NCBI GenBank assembly: GCA_041485125.1
Contig: JBGPIT010000007.1
Coordinates: 1-38,490 of the forward strand
Direction: 5' to 3'
DNA: 38,490 nt
From: JBGPIT01 sp041485125
Lineage (GTDB): Bacteria > Desulfobacterota > Binatia > UTPRO1
Positions 16,731 to 24,901 of this stretch are shown piece after piece. The number at the start of each line of letters is the position of its first letter. Position 1 is the first letter of the stretch. The notes below the pieces were generated by a model, which was not told the origin of the DNA, made no database searches, and saw nothing but the letters and a program-made list of their open reading frames with translations. The position numbers and the translations under genes were made by a program.

Positions 16731-16979
16731 ATGTACTTCGTGACCAGCAAGAAGCCCGGGTACGTCCTGTTCGCGATGACGCCGAGCGGTCGCGCCGCGA
16801 TCGGCCTCACCGAAGGTCAGGTGGTCCAGCTCTTCGAACGCGAGCGTGGCGGTGAGTGGCGCGTCATGCGCGAGTGGAAGGTGACCGAGCGGTCGCACAC
16901 CGACGTCATGATCGCGCTCGGCGAGCACGAGGAGCCGGCGGACCCCAAGCGACTGCTCGACCTGCTCAGCGCCCCGTGA
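16731..16979 (+). CDS. 82-residue protein of unknown function
   Basis: This small gene begins five bases after the preceding stop and is probably the last gene of the moaA operon. The product is soluble, starts MYFVTSKKPGYVLFAMTP, has an acidic C-terminal part, and lacks Cys, signal peptide or membrane helix. I do not recognise it. The coding call rests on operon spacing and ordinary composition. Its gene end faces that of the antiporter, 69 bases away. Confidence 0.65.
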   Translation: MYFVTSKKPGYVLFAMTPSGRAAIGLTEGQVVQLFERERGGEWRVMREWKVTERSHTDVMIALGEHEEPADPKRLLDLLSAP

Positions 16980-17048
16980 CCGACGTCGGCGCGGCGCCGC
17001 CGGCCTCCACATCGTCGAGCTGTCGGACGGCGTCGCGGCAGCGTACGC

Positions 17049-18275
17049 TCATGCCGGCGGGACTACCTCCCCCGTCGAGGCCCGGCGCACCAGCATCCAC
17101 AGCGACTGGCGCACGTCGGAGCGGAACAACACCAAGCCGACCGCGAGCAGCAGGTAGAGGAAGCTGTACCAGTAACGGAAGACCGGATCGGTCGAGAGCA
17201 GCTGCGTGCTGAAAAGCCCGAAGAGCACGAGCCCGTCGAGCAGCGAGAAGCGGAAGTCGGCGAGGATGATCACAGCGAACAACGACTGCGCCGCCGTCAA
17301 CAGGATCTCCTCCACCTGCCGGCTATCGAGATGCATCGGTGCGCTGAACTGTCCCGCCGAGGCGCCGTACGCCAGCGGCAACATGCCGATCAGGAGCGTC
17401 CACTGATTGACCTTGGACGAGATCAAGGTGCCCATCGCCGCGCCCGCGTTGCCACGCAGCGAGAACAGGATCGCGACGATGAACTCCGGCGCCTCCGAGG
17501 CGAGCGGCGCGAGCCACTGCACCAACACGAACTCCTCGATGCCGAAGCGGCGACCCGACTCGAGCAGGCCCTCGGCGAAAGGCTCGGCGGCGAGCAAGAT
17601 GGTCGCGCCGGCGACCGCGAAGAGACCGACGGTCGCGAGACGGCGCAGCGCCGGTGACAGCGACGCGATCATCTCCGAGGGTCCTTCGAGCTCCGGCTCG
17701 ACGACGTGCGCCCGCGCCGCCGTCACCGCGTAGAAGACGAAGATCGTGAGCAGGACGATCGCGTCGATGATCGAAATGGTCGCCTTCCACGGCAGCACGA
17801 ACGAGTAGGCGGTCGCGACGAGTAGATAAAAGAGCTCGACGCCGTGATCGCGTTGGATCTCGATGTGACGGCGGCGCGTCTTCAGCCACACCGCGAAGAT
17901 GATGCTCGCCCACCCGACACCGATCAGCAGGCGGTTCGCCCCGGTCATGTTCGCGGTCGCGTACGCGGTGTACGCCGGGTTCTTGCCCGCCTGCCACGCG
18001 AAGTAGATGTCGACGGTGTACTCCGGCAAGACCGCGACGAGCGCGAGGAACGCGAGCGCCAGCGCTTGTGGAATGTCGAGCTGCGCCACCTCGGCGCCCC
18101 ACGACAAGAGAAACGCGGCGCCGAAGATGCCGGCGCCGGCGAGCAGCGCGGTCCAGTGCGGCTCGAAATGGACGCCGGCGATCCGCAGCACCATCCACTG
18201 GCCGGCGATGACGAGCGCACAGGCGACGGCGAGGAGCGGGCGTCCCGAAGGCGCGCGGGCTGGCGGAGCGCTCAC
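17049..18275 (-). CDS. Sodium/calcium-type cation antiporter (CaCA superfamily)
   Basis: The 408-residue membrane protein has about eleven helices and the two inverted alpha-repeats of cation/Ca2+ exchangers. The first contains ALVAVLPEYTVDIYFAW with TANMTGANRLLIG, and the second contains PLASEAPEFIVAILFSL with SSKVNQWTLLIG. The acidic residues in PEYTVD and SEAPEF occupy the ion-binding positions, and the Asn residues of the following helices are present. Ion preference (Ca2+, Na+ or H+) cannot be read. The start is GTG 18275. No close operon partner is visible. Confidence 0.92.
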   Translation of the reverse strand: MSAPPARAPSGRPLLAVACALVIAGQWMVLRIAGVHFEPHWTALLAGAGIFGAAFLLSWGAEVAQLDIPQALALAFLALVAVLPEYTVDIYFAWQAGKNPAYTAYATANMTGANRLLIGVGWASIIFAVWLKTRRRHIEIQRDHGVELFYLLVATAYSFVLPWKATISIIDAIVLLTIFVFYAVTAARAHVVEPELEGPSEMIASLSPALRRLATVGLFAVAGATILLAAEPFAEGLLESGRRFGIEEFVLVQWLAPLASEAPEFIVAILFSLRGNAGAAMGTLISSKVNQWTLLIGMLPLAYGASAGQFSAPMHLDSRQVEEILLTAAQSLFAVIILADFRFSLLDGLVLFGLFSTQLLSTDPVFRYWYSFLYLLLAVGLVLFRSDVRQSLWMLVRRASTGEVVPPA

Positions 18276-18776
18276 GACCGCACGCCAGGATGCGAGTTGC
18301 CGTTCCCTTCGGTCCGCAGCGGCAGACTCACATTCACGCGTCGCACGAGCGCGTCACCATACCAAAAGTCGTGGGGGCGGCAACCGAGCCGGCTCGGAAG
18401 GTCGCGCGTCGCGACGACCGGCGCCCGGCAGGATCGCCTCGATCGGAACGATGACCGTGACCGGTCGTCACGGCGCGCGCCAGCTGCGCTCCCACGTCCG
18501 ACGGTAACGCTCCTCGCCCCCGACCGTCACGGTCGACGTGAGCTCGATGCGATCCGCGGTCACGTGCTCCTCCGCGCGCGTCGAGATCACCTCGCCGGCC
18601 TGCGTGATGTCGAGGGTGTACTCGGCGTCGAGCATGATCTCGGCGCGATCGCCGCTGCGCACGCGGGCGACGCAGGCGTGGCGTGCGATCGTGAGCGACG
18701 ATTTGCTGCAGGGTGGTCTAGCAGTCCGCGGTCGGTCGGGAGCGGGAGGTCGAGCCCTCCGCCGCGCGGGAAGCGC
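18276..18776. other. 501-base stretch with no convincing gene
   Basis: This stretch lies between the antiporter start and the 3D-domain gene stop, both minus. It holds one short open frame (18468-18662, listed separately). A second minus frame, read into the antiporter start and ending at 18272, gives a tail near HDFWYGDALVRRVN. It has no ATG or Shine-Dalgarno. The rest has many stops or low-complexity translation. It may be decayed coding DNA, and no RNA gene was seen. Confidence 0.5.
18468..18662 (-). pseudogene. Short open frame, possible remnant of a hydrolase C-terminus
   Basis: The 64-codon frame starting at GTG 18662 encodes a plausible beta-rich sequence (AEYTLDITQAGEVISTRAEE, then LTSTVTVGGEERYRRTW). 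Its pattern recalls the C-terminal beta domain of CocE/NonD-type hydrolases, but I cannot confirm this. The frame stays open upstream to the 3D-domain stop at 18777, with low-complexity translation and no ATG. It could be a relic, a tiny gene or chance. Confidence 0.28.
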
Positions 18777-19370
18777 TCAGCCCCGGTCTTCGGGAAGCGC
18801 GATGACGCTGACGGTGCTGCGCTTTACCCCAAAGGTCTTCGCTTGGGGAACGCTCGGGACGTAGACGTCGATGTGGCGTCCCCGAACCCCTCCTCCGATG
18901 TCTTCGGCGATCCGCTCGCCGACGCCTTCGATGTAGACGCGCGAGCCGAGCGGAATCACCTTGGGATCGACCGCCACGGTGCGGCCGGCCCGGGCGGACG
19001 TCCCTGTCGCGGTGATCGGCAAGGCCTGGCCGAGCTGCGGCCCAGAGTATGCGGTGAGCTTGAACTTCCCGAGGGGGGGATGGGGATGGTCGGCGGGGAT
19101 TGCATAGCCTGTGACGTGCGCGCTGCCATCAGCTCGACCGACGACTCGGCCGGAGACCGAAAACGCCTCCACGGCGTCGACGCGCCCAGCGGCAGCCAGG
19201 GCTGCCCGTCCGGAAACCGCACCGGCGGTCCAGGTGGGACGCTCAACGGCAGCGTAGGCGACTCGAACCGATGTAGGACCGGTAGCTGAGAGCGTTGGTG
19301 CCGGGATGTCGCTCGCGCTCGCTAGCAGAAGAGCGACGAGCAGGGCGAGCCGCATGCTGATCAACCTCAT
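18777..19370 (-). CDS. Exported 3D-domain protein
   Basis: The 197-residue protein has an N-terminal signal sequence (MRLISMRLALLVALLLASAS), a low-complexity middle and a C-terminal 3D domain. That domain is named for three conserved Asp residues, seen here in VAVDPKVIPLG, AEDIGGG and HIDVYV. It shares a double-psi barrel fold with MltA-type lytic transglycosylases, so peptidoglycan binding or cleavage outside the inner membrane is likely. Substrate and activity are unproven. AGGA lies six bases before ATG 19370, and a second in-frame ATG at 19355 is possible. Confidence 0.87.
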   Translation of the reverse strand: MRLISMRLALLVALLLASASDIPAPTLSATGPTSVRVAYAAVERPTWTAGAVSGRAALAAAGRVDAVEAFSVSGRVVGRADGSAHVTGYAIPADHPHPPLGKFKLTAYSGPQLGQALPITATGTSARAGRTVAVDPKVIPLGSRVYIEGVGERIAEDIGGGVRGRHIDVYVPSVPQAKTFGVKRSTVSVIALPEDRG

Positions 19371-19415
19371 GGGTCGTCCTCCTCTTTGGCGCCGGGGGAA
19401 AGCGCGCGGTCGCCT

Positions 19416-19444
19416 TTGGTACCCTCCCGCATCCTCCCCGTCAA
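19416..19444 (-). promoter_or_regulatory. Candidate promoter of the 3D-domain gene
   Basis: On the minus strand TTGACG (19444-19439, 5/6) and TACCAA (19421-19416, 3/6) are 17 bases apart. The start would fall near 19409, leaving a 39-base leader. Confidence 0.45.
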
Positions 19445-19474
19445 CCCCGCTAGCGAGCGATATCGCACGCGCCT

Positions 19475-19909
19475 CTACGGCTCTCGATAATCGCTCCGCT
19501 CCAATCGGGGCGTGTAGATGGCCAGTCCCGTCACGGTCCCATGGGGATGAAAGTGATGGGCGCGACCGCGACCGACGTGAACGACGTCGCCCACTTGCAG
19601 CGCGTACTCACGATCCTCGACGACGAGGACGCCGGCGCCGCGCAGCACGACGACGGTGAGGTCGTGGTCGTCGTGGACATGTGGCCGCTCGGCCGCCTCC
19701 GCATCGAGCAACTGGAAGGTCGCGTCCTCGGTGCTCGCCCACGGCCCCGTCCGAACCCCGGGCGCGACCTCCGGCAAGGGTATGACGGCCTCCTCGACGC
19801 TCACGACCTTGGCGTCGCCCCGGCCTTCCCACACGAGGTGCGGTGAACGAGGCGAGCAAGCCGAAACGACGACGGCCGGCATCACGACGGTGACGAGCAG
19901 AGCACGCAC
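19475..19909 (-). CDS. Cupin-domain lipoprotein
   Basis: The 144-residue protein starts with a lipoprotein signal (MRALLVTVVMPAVVVSAC, lipobox VSAC). It carries one cupin domain with likely metal ligands in RPHVHDDHDLTVVVLRG and a second motif around GDVVHVGRGRAHHFHPHG. A membrane-anchored periplasmic cupin may bind a small molecule or metal. Its ligand is unknown. The start is GTG 19909, with GGAG eight bases upstream. It is divergent from the alcohol dehydrogenase gene, with a palindrome between them. Confidence 0.85.
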   Translation of the reverse strand: MRALLVTVVMPAVVVSACSPRSPHLVWEGRGDAKVVSVEEAVIPLPEVAPGVRTGPWASTEDATFQLLDAEAAERPHVHDDHDLTVVVLRGAGVLVVEDREYALQVGDVVHVGRGRAHHFHPHGTVTGLAIYTPRLERSDYREP

Positions 19910-19967
19910 CGCGAATCTCCATGGCGGAGTCGATGGACGGGCACAACCGTCGCAATCGCGCCGAAAC

Positions 19968-19991
19968 CCGCAGCGACTTGCATCGCTGCGG
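19968..19991. repeat. 24-base hyphenated palindrome between cupin and dehydrogenase genes
   Basis: CCGCAGCGA (19968-19976) and TCGCTGCGG (19983-19991) are perfect 9-bp inverted arms around CTTGCA. The element lies 49 bases before the dehydrogenase ATG and 58 bases before the divergent cupin start. That placement suits an operator acting on either gene. Confidence 0.5.
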
Positions 19992-20040
19992 CACAGAATC
20001 TAGGTAGGCGCGGCCCGGATCCGCTGCAACGTCCATCGCC

Positions 20041-21054
20041 ATGCGCGCCGCCTTTTGCCCCGCCGAACGTCAGATCGAGCTCCGTGACATTGCCGCACCC
20101 GTTTCGGCCGGTGACACGGTGGTCGTCCGCGTCCATGCCTGTGGGATCTGCGGCAGCGACCTTCATTACTACTGCGGCGGAGCGGCACCACCGCGCGTCC
20201 CCCTTGGCCACGAGATCAGCGGGCGCATCGCCGATCCGGGCTCGAGCGCGTTCGCCGTCGACGAGCCGGTCGTCGTCGAGCCGTTGATCTCGTGCGACCA
20301 CTGCGACCGCTGCCAAGCGGGCGAGCCGAACCTCTGCGCCAAGGTCCGAGTGCTGGGGAATCGCGCGCCCGGCGGCTTCGCCGATGCCGTCGCGGTGCCC
20401 GCGTCGTCGATCTATCGCGTGCCGGCGACGATCGACCTGGACACCGCAATGCTCGCGGAGCCGCTCGCGGTCGGCGTCCATGCGGCCGAGCTCGCCGCGA
20501 TCACGCCCGGCGAATCGGTCCTGGTTCTCGGCGCCGGCGTGATCGGTCTCCTCGCCGCCTTCGCGGCGGCGAAGCGCGGGGGCGTCATCACGATCAGCGC
20601 GCGCTACCCGCAGCAGCGTGCGGCGGCGTCCGATCTCGGCGCGAGCCACGTCATCGACACCGAGCGCTCGGCGATCCTCACGGCGTGTGCCGCCCACCCA
20701 CCCGACGTCGTCCTCGAGACGGTCGGCGGCTCGGCACCAACCCTCGACCTCGCGCTCGAGGTCGTGCGGCCGGGCGGGCGCATCGTCGGGCTCGGCAAGT
20801 TCAACGACACGATCAGCCTGCACCCACTCCGGTTCCTCATGAAGGAGGTGCGCCTGGTGGGCTCGATGACCTATCGCCGGAGCGGCGCGCAGCCGGACTT
20901 CGTCCACGCCCTCGAGCTCCTCGCGGCCGAGCGGGACCGGCTGGCGCGGTTGATCACCCACCGCGTGTCCCTCGCCGAGGTCGCTCGCGGGTTCGCGATC
21001 GCGGCCGACAAGTCCTCGGGCTCGCTCAAGGTCGGCGTCCTGCCGGCAGGCTGA
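20041..21054 (+). CDS. Zinc-dependent alcohol dehydrogenase (medium-chain, threonine/sorbitol type)
   Basis: The 337-residue oxidoreductase has the catalytic zinc residues Cys37 in CGICGSD and His57-Glu58 in GHE. The structural zinc set Cys85, Cys88, Cys91 and Cys99 is complete. A Rossmann nucleotide site follows (VLGAGVIGLLAAFAA). It resembles the L-threonine/sorbitol dehydrogenase branch of the MDR family, but the substrate cannot be named. The ATG at 20041 lacks a clear Shine-Dalgarno. It stands alone, converging on the outer-membrane gene with 15 bases between. Confidence 0.92.
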   Translation: MRAAFCPAERQIELRDIAAPVSAGDTVVVRVHACGICGSDLHYYCGGAAPPRVPLGHEISGRIADPGSSAFAVDEPVVVEPLISCDHCDRCQAGEPNLCAKVRVLGNRAPGGFADAVAVPASSIYRVPATIDLDTAMLAEPLAVGVHAAELAAITPGESVLVLGAGVIGLLAAFAAAKRGGVITISARYPQQRAAASDLGASHVIDTERSAILTACAAHPPDVVLETVGGSAPTLDLALEVVRPGGRIVGLGKFNDTISLHPLRFLMKEVRLVGSMTYRRSGAQPDFVHALELLAAERDRLARLITHRVSLAEVARGFAIAADKSSGSLKVGVLPAG

Positions 21055-21069
21055 AGCGCGGACCGGACG

Positions 21070-22482
21070 CTAGAAGCTGTAGGCGAGCTCCACGAAGGCG
21101 CCGGTGTTCTTCCGGATGCGGCCGAAGAAGGAATGCTGTGGGCCGCCGAAGACCTCGCCGCCGACCGTCCCCCGCCACCCGTCGGCGAGCTCGTAGCTGA
21201 TCTTCGGGCGGAGGTAGAAGTCGTTGCGCTCGATGTAGTGCAGGCTCAGGAGCTCGCAGTCGAGCGTATCGTTCCAGAACTTCTTGTCGAGTCTGAGCGA
21301 CCAGCCGTTCTGGACCGTATCGAGCTGCTGATTGATGACGAAGGTCTCGCGCGCGGCGAGAAAGCGGGCGCGGCCACGTATGGGATCGGGATCGTCGAGC
21401 GCGCCCGCGGGATCGACCCGGTTCGGCACGAAGCGCCCGACGTACTGGACGATCACGCTCAGGTTCTCGAAAAAGCTCCGCTCGATGCCGACGACATAAA
21501 AGAGGTACGGCGTGATCCCGTCGACCCGCCGGCCGTCGTCGTTCGCGGTCTGGACGTACGCCACCTCGGCGCGGTAGCCGAAGCGGCCGCGCGCGCTCGC
21601 GGCGTCGGCGCCGATCATGTGCTGGCGCGCGTGCGTCAGCGCGACGCGCCCGCGGAGGCTCCCGGTCTCGGGATCCTGGCGCGCCTCCTCGACTCGCACT
21701 TCCGGCAGCGGATTGAAGCCGTAGAAGTACGAGAGCGAGCCGTCGACGGTGCCACCGCTGCGGTCGAGCTTCACGCCCGCCGAGCTCTCGTCGAGCTGGA
21801 TGGGCGGCAACCGCTCCTCGAGCCGGACACCGGGCGGCACGTCGAGCGGGATCACCGACGGCGTGAAGAACGGCACCCACACGCCGGTCGCGCGCAGCGA
21901 CCACGGCAGGAAGGCGTCGAGCTTGACGGCGCTCGTGCCGAAGCGATACCCGGGCTGGCCCTCCGGCATCAGCAGCAGGAAGTTCTTCGGCGTGATCACG
22001 TCGGTCGGATTGACCTCGTCGGCGCGCCCCCAGACGATGATCTGCTTGCCGGCGCGAACCTCCCAGCGCTCGCGGACGACCTCGAAGTAACCCTCACGCA
22101 GCTCCGTCGTGACCTCGTCCGAGTAGCGCAGGCTCCGCACCGACCCGTGCGATGCATCCGCGTCCTCGTGCCCGACCTGCTGTGCGAGGACGCGCGCCTC
22201 GGCGATCCACCGCACCCCCTCGGCGAGCGAGAGGCGCTGCTTGAGGACGAGGCTCGCGCCGGGGAAGTGCTCGCGGTCGTCGATGTCGTGGTTCGAGCTG
22301 AAATACTGAAGACCGACCGAGCCGCTGAGACCGGCAGCGGCGAGGCGCTCGCGTACGTCCGCAACGGCCGCGGCGGCGGTTGGCGGAAGCGCGCCCGCGA
22401 TCGCGACGACCGCGCCGAACGCGAGCCAGCGCCGGCGCCCTCCCGAAGCGCGCCGCGCGGCGCGCGTGGCCGTCGTGCTCAG
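21070..22482 (-). CDS. Outer-membrane beta-barrel protein (DUF1302-like), apparent CTG start
   Basis: The 470-residue product has a basic, hydrophobic signal sequence ending near TAAAAVAD, then alternating beta-strand patterns. Examples are KQIIVWGRADEVNPTDVITP, typical of DUF1302-type proteins, and repeated Y/F-rich strands. It ends in a terminal Phe (FVELAYSF), the Bam signature of outer-membrane barrels. No ATG, GTG or TTG opens the frame at a sensible place. CTG 22482 overlaps the upstream stop as CTGA, with AAGGA just before. The earlier GTG at 22614 would add a highly basic non-signal leader. It is coupled to the LolA-like gene and is a paralogue of the barrel at the right edge. Confidence 0.87.
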   Translation of the reverse strand: MSTTATRAARRASGGRRRWLAFGAVVAIAGALPPTAAAAVADVRERLAAAGLSGSVGLQYFSSNHDIDDREHFPGASLVLKQRLSLAEGVRWIAEARVLAQQVGHEDADASHGSVRSLRYSDEVTTELREGYFEVVRERWEVRAGKQIIVWGRADEVNPTDVITPKNFLLLMPEGQPGYRFGTSAVKLDAFLPWSLRATGVWVPFFTPSVIPLDVPPGVRLEERLPPIQLDESSAGVKLDRSGGTVDGSLSYFYGFNPLPEVRVEEARQDPETGSLRGRVALTHARQHMIGADAASARGRFGYRAEVAYVQTANDDGRRVDGITPYLFYVVGIERSFFENLSVIVQYVGRFVPNRVDPAGALDDPDPIRGRARFLAARETFVINQQLDTVQNGWSLRLDKKFWNDTLDCELLSLHYIERNDFYLRPKISYELADGWRGTVGGEVFGGPQHSFFGRIRKNTGAFVELAYSF

Positions 22483-23282
22483 ACGTCCTTCTCGAGGGTC
22501 CGCTCGGTGAACACATCGTCCCCGAGCCCGACGCCGACGTCGAGCTTCGTCCACACGATCTCGGTGCTGTGGCCCGTCTGCACGTTCTGCATCGTCAACG
22601 TGAAGGCCTGCCACTTGTGCTTCGCGGCGTCGACCTCACGCACGTCGCGTCCGATGCTCTCCTTCAGCAGCGCGCCGCCGGTGTCCCAGTACTGCGCCTT
22701 GATCGCGACGAAGTTGTCGCGGCGGATCCACTGCTTGCGCTTGGAGTAGCCGCTGGTGTCGCGGACCGTGTCGGTACGCGACACCGACTCGACGACGTAG
22801 GTCTCGACGCCGTCGACGGTCTCCTCGCCGACGAGCACGTGCTTCCACTCCTCGACTTTGTGGCCGATGACGTCGCCGTACGAGAAGTCGGTGCCGACGA
22901 AGCTGTCCTTCTTGTTGCTCGCCACCAGCCTGCGCACCTTGCGCAACGCCGGCAGGTAGATCCAGATGTCGTCGTCACCGTCGGCGTGCTCGATCAGCAG
23001 GGTCGCCGTGCCCTTGACGTCCGCGGGCGTGAGAAAGCGGACCAGGCGCTTCTGGTCGACGCCGTTCTCGGCGAGCTTGGTGAAGCCGACCGTGGAGCGC
23101 TCGCGGCGGGCGCCGTCCTTGCTCATCAAGGTCATGGTGATCTCGGCGCGCGAGTCGGCCACTTTGCCGACCGTGAAGTTGCGGCGCATGATCTCATTGG
23201 CGCCGAGATCGTCGGCGCGCGCACGGACCGACACCGCCGCGGCGGCGAGGAGCGCGAAGCCGACGAGATGCGCGCCTCTCAT
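22479..23282 (-). CDS. LolA-like periplasmic outer-membrane lipoprotein-sorting family protein
   Basis: The 267-residue protein has a signal peptide (MRGAHLVGFALLAAAAV... ending ARA). Its beta-rich domain follows the LolA-like family: RAEITMTLMSKDG, RLVRFLTPADVKGTATLL, DDDIWIYLPALRKVRRL and GTDFSYGDV. Members usually sit beside an RND/MMPL transporter and a DUF1302-type barrel and are thought to carry lipids or hydrophobic molecules across the periplasm. Here only the barrel is adjacent. ATG 23282 was chosen; its stop overlaps the barrel start. Confidence 0.9.
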   Translation of the reverse strand: MRGAHLVGFALLAAAAVSVRARADDLGANEIMRRNFTVGKVADSRAEITMTLMSKDGARRERSTVGFTKLAENGVDQKRLVRFLTPADVKGTATLLIEHADGDDDIWIYLPALRKVRRLVASNKKDSFVGTDFSYGDVIGHKVEEWKHVLVGEETVDGVETYVVESVSRTDTVRDTSGYSKRKQWIRRDNFVAIKAQYWDTGGALLKESIGRDVREVDAAKHKWQAFTLTMQNVQTGHSTEIVWTKLDVGVGLGDDVFTERTLEKDV

Positions 23283-23337
23283 TCTTCCGCCGCCGACCCG
23301 CTCTCGCACGCACGCCTCGCCTCGGCTCACCGTCGCG

Positions 23338-23366
23338 CTGATACCGCAGTTCCCCTGCGATGCCAA
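23338..23366 (-). promoter_or_regulatory. Promoter of the LolA-like/barrel operon
   Basis: On the minus strand TTGGCA (23366-23361, 5/6) and TATCAG (23343-23338, 4/6) are separated by 17 bases. The predicted start near 23331 gives a leader of about 50 bases. Confidence 0.55.
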
Positions 23367-23472
23367 CGCGGGCGGTGTCGGCGTGGAATGATCGTCGCGC
23401 CGGGTGACTACTGTATGGACGGGCTCGGGTGAATACGATAGACGCACGCGGCACGTGGAGGCGCGAGGTGGC

Positions 23473-24849
23473 ATGCGGCACGCGACGACCCTGAGCAACG
23501 AGCGGCGACGTGCGGTCGGCGCGGCTACCTGCCTCGCGCTGTCGCTCGCGCTCGCAGGATGCGGCTCGAGCGGCGGCAAGGACCGCAGCTTTCAGCTACC
23601 CCCCGGAATCGAGTTCGACGCGACCCGTAGCGGCCGCGCCCTCATCGTCGTCGAGACGCACAACGAATGCGCGAACGAAGGCGAGTGCGCGGCACCGACC
23701 TCCGGTCCTTGCGAGCTCGGCAACGGGAACGTGCGCGGCCTCGCGATCTATCGCCTCGGCAGCACCGGCCTTCTGTTCCAGGATCCGGCCGACACGCGTC
23801 CGGCAGCGGCGCCGGAGCGCGTGATCGGCACCAGCGACAACCCGCGTCGCGTGGTGGTGCACCCCGCCGACCCGACCCTGGTCTACGTCGCGACCGAGAA
23901 GCGTATCCAGGTCTTTCGGCTCGCGAGCGGCGGCGGCACCAGCTGCATCGCCCAGACCGCCTCCGAGAAAGAGATCAAGCCGGACGTCAAGGACGAGCTC
24001 GACCCGATCGACATGGTCATCGATCCGACGTTCGGCGAGAAGGGCATCCTCTACGTCGCGTCCAAAGGCGCGGACCGGGTCGACGCGTACACGATCGCCG
24101 CCGACGGGACGATCCCGAGCCAAGCCACCTCGTGCGCAGTCGGCCCCAATCAGTCGGAATACGCCGCGGTCACGCTCGCCGGCGCCGGCTTCATCGTCGC
24201 CGGCGGCCGCACCCGCATCGACGTCTACGAACGCAGCAACGGACAGTTCCCCCCGCGCACCAAGCCCGATGGCACGACCGAATCGTCGTGTATCGGCGCG
24301 ACCACCGTCTCGACGGTCGCATCGTCGCTCGGCGCCGCGTTCGTCACGGATGCGTTCTTCATGCCCACGCCGGCGACCCCGCTCGGCCAGCTGTTCATCG
24401 CCGAGGAGGTGAGCCGCCGGAGTCTCACCTTTCCGCTCGACGCGGCGGGCGCGCTCGCCGACTCGGAGTCGAGCAGCACCAAACGCACCGGCGTGCCTCA
24501 GAACATGCTTCTCACGCAACGCGGCGGCAGCTCGATCCTGTACGTCAGCATCTTCAACGAGGGCCGGGTGGATGTCTTCCAGCTCGAGAATGGTCTGCTT
24601 CCCGGGCCGACCTTCAGCCGCACCGCGGAAGATCCAGATACGTTGCCGGTCGGCCTGGCGCTCGACCCAACCAGTGCCTCGACGCTCTACGTCGCGGAAG
24701 GCGGCCGCGGACGAGTCGACGGATTCCGCATCCAGCCCGACGGCGGCCTGACCGATCTCCCCGCGACCAGTACCGGCCCCATACTGGGGCCGACGGGGAA
24801 AGACGTCGACTCGTTCCCCAACGACCTCGCGATCGTCCCGCTCTCCTGA
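23473..24849 (+). CDS. Beta-propeller lipoprotein (lactonase/YVTN-like)
   Basis: The 458-residue protein has a lipoprotein signal with lipobox LAGC near residue 30, then repeated blades. Matching blade motifs include ILYVASKGADRVDAYTIAADG (split by turns), ILYVSIFNEGRVDVFQLENG and TLYVAEGGRGRVDGFRIQPDG. This is the pattern of 6-phosphogluconolactonase/YVTN-like propellers. Several Cys residues suggest disulfides, fitting an exported location. It has no catalytic signature. GAGGT lies four bases before ATG 23473. The longer GTG start at 23404 would spoil the signal peptide. Lnt follows directly and would acylate such lipoproteins. Confidence 0.85.
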   Translation: MRHATTLSNERRRAVGAATCLALSLALAGCGSSGGKDRSFQLPPGIEFDATRSGRALIVVETHNECANEGECAAPTSGPCELGNGNVRGLAIYRLGSTGLLFQDPADTRPAAAPERVIGTSDNPRRVVVHPADPTLVYVATEKRIQVFRLASGGGTSCIAQTASEKEIKPDVKDELDPIDMVIDPTFGEKGILYVASKGADRVDAYTIAADGTIPSQATSCAVGPNQSEYAAVTLAGAGFIVAGGRTRIDVYERSNGQFPPRTKPDGTTESSCIGATTVSTVASSLGAAFVTDAFFMPTPATPLGQLFIAEEVSRRSLTFPLDAAGALADSESSSTKRTGVPQNMLLTQRGGSSILYVSIFNEGRVDVFQLENGLLPGPTFSRTAEDPDTLPVGLALDPTSASTLYVAEGGRGRVDGFRIQPDGGLTDLPATSTGPILGPTGKDVDSFPNDLAIVPLS

Positions 24850-24901
24850 GCGCGCCGCGGCGCCCGGGCGCCGCGACACCTGGGCGTTCGGCCGCGATGC
24901 G

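Noticed and set aside
16980..17000. CCGACGTCGG and GCGGCGCCGC palindromes between convergent genes
   Set aside because: They are short GC palindromes expected by chance at this base composition, with no longer stem.
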